A DNA stretch of 6,443 nt, from positions 1-6,443 of the forward strand of contig JASHVH010000313.1 of NCBI GenBank assembly GCA_030039575.1, in the 5' to 3' direction. A program made the translations under genes and the position numbers. This document shows, piece after piece, positions 4,905-6,443 of this stretch. The notes under the pieces were generated by a model. It was not told the origin of the DNA, did no database searches, and saw only the letters and a list, made by a program, of their open reading frames with translations. Numbering within the stretch: the first letter of the stretch is position 1; each line of letters starts with the position of its first letter. This DNA is from Acidimicrobiales bacterium (lineage in GTDB: Bacteria > Actinomycetota > Acidimicrobiia > Acidimicrobiales > Palsa-688).

Positions 4905-6443
4905 ATGCTGAGCGAGCTCAGGGTGAGCCAGCTGGGCGTGATAGAGGACCTCACTCTGGTGTTCGGGCCCGGGCTCACCGCAGTCACCGGGGAGACGGGG
5001 GCGGGCAAGACCCTGGTGGTCGAAGCGATCGAACTGCTCCTCGGCGGACGGGCCGAGGTCATGCGGGTGAGGCCAGGGGCGGCGGAGGCGGTCGTGGAGG
5101 GACGCTTCGTACTGCCGGCTGGTGCTGTCGTTAACGGGGACGAGGACGAGACCCCGGGCCCAGCACCCCCAAGCCGAGGACAAGCGCTCCCGCTAGAGCC
5201 GCCAGAGGAGGAACGGGAGCTCGTCCTGGGCCGGGTGGTGCCCTCGGACGGTCGCTCGCGGGGCTACGTGGACGGCCGGATGGCCACCGTGACCGCCCTC
5301 GCCCAACTGGGCCGGCGCCTGGTCGACCTGCACGGCCAGCACGAGCACCAATCGCTGTTCTCCGCTGGGGCCCAGCGCCACGCCCTTGATGCGTACGCCG
5401 GCGCTGACCGGGCGCCGCGTGAGGCGGCCCGCCGGCGGCTGCGCCAACTGGACGAGGCGATGGCCGGCACCGGTGGAGACCCGGCCAGCCGGGCCCGGGA
5501 AATGGAGCTGCTGCGGTACCAATTGTCTGAGCTCGACGACGCCGCCCTCACCACACCGGGGGAAGACGACGACCTCGCCCTCGAAGAGGAACGGTTGTCC
5601 CGGGCCGCCTCCCACCGCGCCGCGGCACAGCAAACGTACGAGGGCCTATCGGGCGACGACCAGCTGCGGGACCGCCTGGGCGAGGTGGTGGCGCACCTCG
5701 CCGGTCACGCGCCGCTGGCCCAGCTCCACGAGCGCTTGTTGAGCGTGAGCGCAGATTTGGCCGACATTGCCGGCGACGCCCACCGTGCCGCCGAAGAGCT
5801 CGAGGAAGACCCCGAGCGCCTGGCCGAGGTGGTGGCGCGGCGTGCCCTGCTGCACGAGTTACTGCGCAAGTACGCCGGGCCTGGCGGGGGCCTCGATGAC
5901 GTGCTGACCTTCGAGCAGGAAGCCAGAAAACGCCTGGAGGAACTGGAAGATCTCAACGTCCTGGCTTCGCGCGTGGACGAGGGACGGGCCGAGGCTCTCG
6001 CAGAGCTGCGCCAGGCGGCCGAGGAACTGGGCCGCGCCCGAAGGACGGCGGCCAACTCTTTTGGCCGGGCGGTGGAGGCAGGACTGCGCCGGCTGGCCAT
6101 GCCCAGGGCCCGCTTCGTGGTGAACGTGGCCAATGAGGGGGCCACTGACGAGGCCGGCGGCGACGAGGCCGGCGACGACCTGCGCCGGCTGGCCGGCGAG
6201 GACGTCACGTTCTTGCTGGCCGCCAACCCCGGTGAGCCGCTCCTGCCGCTTTCGAGGGTGGCTTCGGGCGGGGAACTGGCCCGGGCCATGCTGGCCCTCC
6301 GGTTGGTCCTGCTCGGCGCGGCCGGCGACAACGACACCGGGGTGGGGGCGCAGAACGGCCCACCGACGTTGGTGTTCGACGAGGTGGACGCCGGCATCGG
6401 GGGTGAGGCTTCCGTGGCGGTGGGGCGGGCACTGGCCGGCCTG
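4905..6443 (+). CDS. recN: RecN, SMC-like DNA repair ATPase, 3' partial
   Basis: Structural-maintenance-of-chromosomes-like ATPase that acts on double-strand breaks and tethers DNA ends or sister chromatids for RecA-dependent repair. The frame is open from ATG 4905 to the right edge, 513 residues. Walker A GETGAGKT is at 29-36, the RecN-typical VDLHGQHEHQS around 140-150 (H143-Q149), then a helical coiled-coil region rich in Glu, Arg, Ala and Leu (about 165-400), the ABC signature VASGGELAR (452-460; S454-E457) and Walker B TLVFDEVDAGIGG with D492 and E493. Compared with usual lengths of about 550-590, only the last 50-70 residues, with the switch histidine region, lie beyond the window. Two acidic segments interrupt conserved regions: residues about 75-106, Pro/Glu-rich, between the Walker A lobe and the strand before HGQH, and about 413-430, built from a 15-base tandem repeat. 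One TTA leucine codon, rare at this GC, is at 5859. The start at 4905 gives the normal RecN N-terminus (LSELRVSQLGVIEDLTL). Confidence 0.96.
   Translation, partial: MLSELRVSQLGVIEDLTLVFGPGLTAVTGETGAGKTLVVEAIELLLGGRAEVMRVRPGAAEAVVEGRFVLPAGAVVNGDEDETPGPAPPSRGQALPLEPPEEERELVLGRVVPSDGRSRGYVDGRMATVTALAQLGRRLVDLHGQHEHQSLFSAGAQRHALDAYAGADRAPREAARRRLRQLDEAMAGTGGDPASRAREMELLRYQLSELDDAALTTPGEDDDLALEEERLSRAASHRAAAQQTYEGLSGDDQLRDRLGEVVAHLAGHAPLAQLHERLLSVSADLADIAGDAHRAAEELEEDPERLAEVVARRALLHELLRKYAGPGGGLDDVLTFEQEARKRLEELEDLNVLASRVDEGRAEALAELRQAAEELGRARRTAANSFGRAVEAGLRRLAMPRARFVVNVANEGATDEAGGDEAGDDLRRLAGEDVTFLLAANPGEPLLPLSRVASGGELARAMLALRLVLLGAAGDNDTGVGAQNGPPTLVFDEVDAGIGGEASVAVGRALAGL
6147..6176 (+). repeat. 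15-base tandem repeat inside recN
   Basis: Two adjacent 15-base units (6147-6161 and 6162-6176) differ at one base and encode DEAGG and DEAGD. They lie in the loop before the strand VTFLLAANPGEP and lengthen an acidic surface loop. The repeat keeps the frame and probably arose by slippage. Confidence 0.7.

Noticed and set aside
5859..5861. TTA codon in recN as a sign of bldA-type control
   Set aside because: A single rare codon outside Streptomyces is not evidence for tRNA-dependent regulation.
1..6443. CRISPR arrays, tRNA or rRNA genes, insertion sequences, defence systems
   Set aside because: No regularly spaced repeats, no tRNA or rRNA-like segments, no transposase or terminal inverted repeats were seen; all longer stretches are explained by the seven genes.

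Overview
This 6.4 kb window is chromosomal DNA of very high GC content with strong G/C at third codon positions, almost fully packed with genes. The gene content and order (HAD-IIA phosphatase, small gene, tlyA, nadK, recN) is the order known from Actinomycetota; Mycobacterium tuberculosis has the same run from Rv1692 to Rv1696. The protein flavours, the GTG/TTG/CTG starts and the TANNNT-type -10 boxes also fit Actinomycetota. My best guess is a member of the class Acidimicrobiia or a related uncultured lineage, but this is inference from style, not from a marker gene.

Layout. Left edge to 854 (+): an M50 site-2-type intramembrane metalloprotease, cut off at its 5' end. 895-1743 (+): an HAD-IIA (NagD-like) phosphatase with an unusual 31-residue low-complexity insert. 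1796-2476 (-): an HAD-IA (beta-phosphoglucomutase-like) phosphatase, convergent to the previous gene. 2477-2560: a short divergent promoter region. 2561-3091 (+): a small unrecognised protein with helical N-terminal half and a Lys/Ala/Thr-rich histone H1-like tail. 3093-3947 (+): TlyA rRNA 2'-O-methyltransferase, whose reading frame has no ATG/GTG/TTG at the expected place and probably begins at CTG. 3950-4804 (+): NAD kinase. 4805-4904: a 100-base spacer with an inverted repeat and a -10 box. 4905 to right edge (+): RecN, missing its last part.

How it works together. The 2561-4804 block looks like one transcript (small basic protein, tlyA, nadK, with gaps of 1-2 bases), and recN follows with what looks like its own promoter. 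Four genes (895, 2476 on the minus strand, 2561, 4905) lack a Shine-Dalgarno sequence and three of them have a TANNNT hexamer ending 6-7 bases before the start codon, which points to leaderless mRNAs. The functions are housekeeping: phosphate-ester removal, rRNA modification, NADP supply and recombinational repair. I see no mobile element, CRISPR, tRNA or rRNA, and no defence or biosynthetic system. The best leads are the basic-tailed protein next to tlyA, the non-canonical tlyA start, and the insert in the HAD-IIA enzyme.
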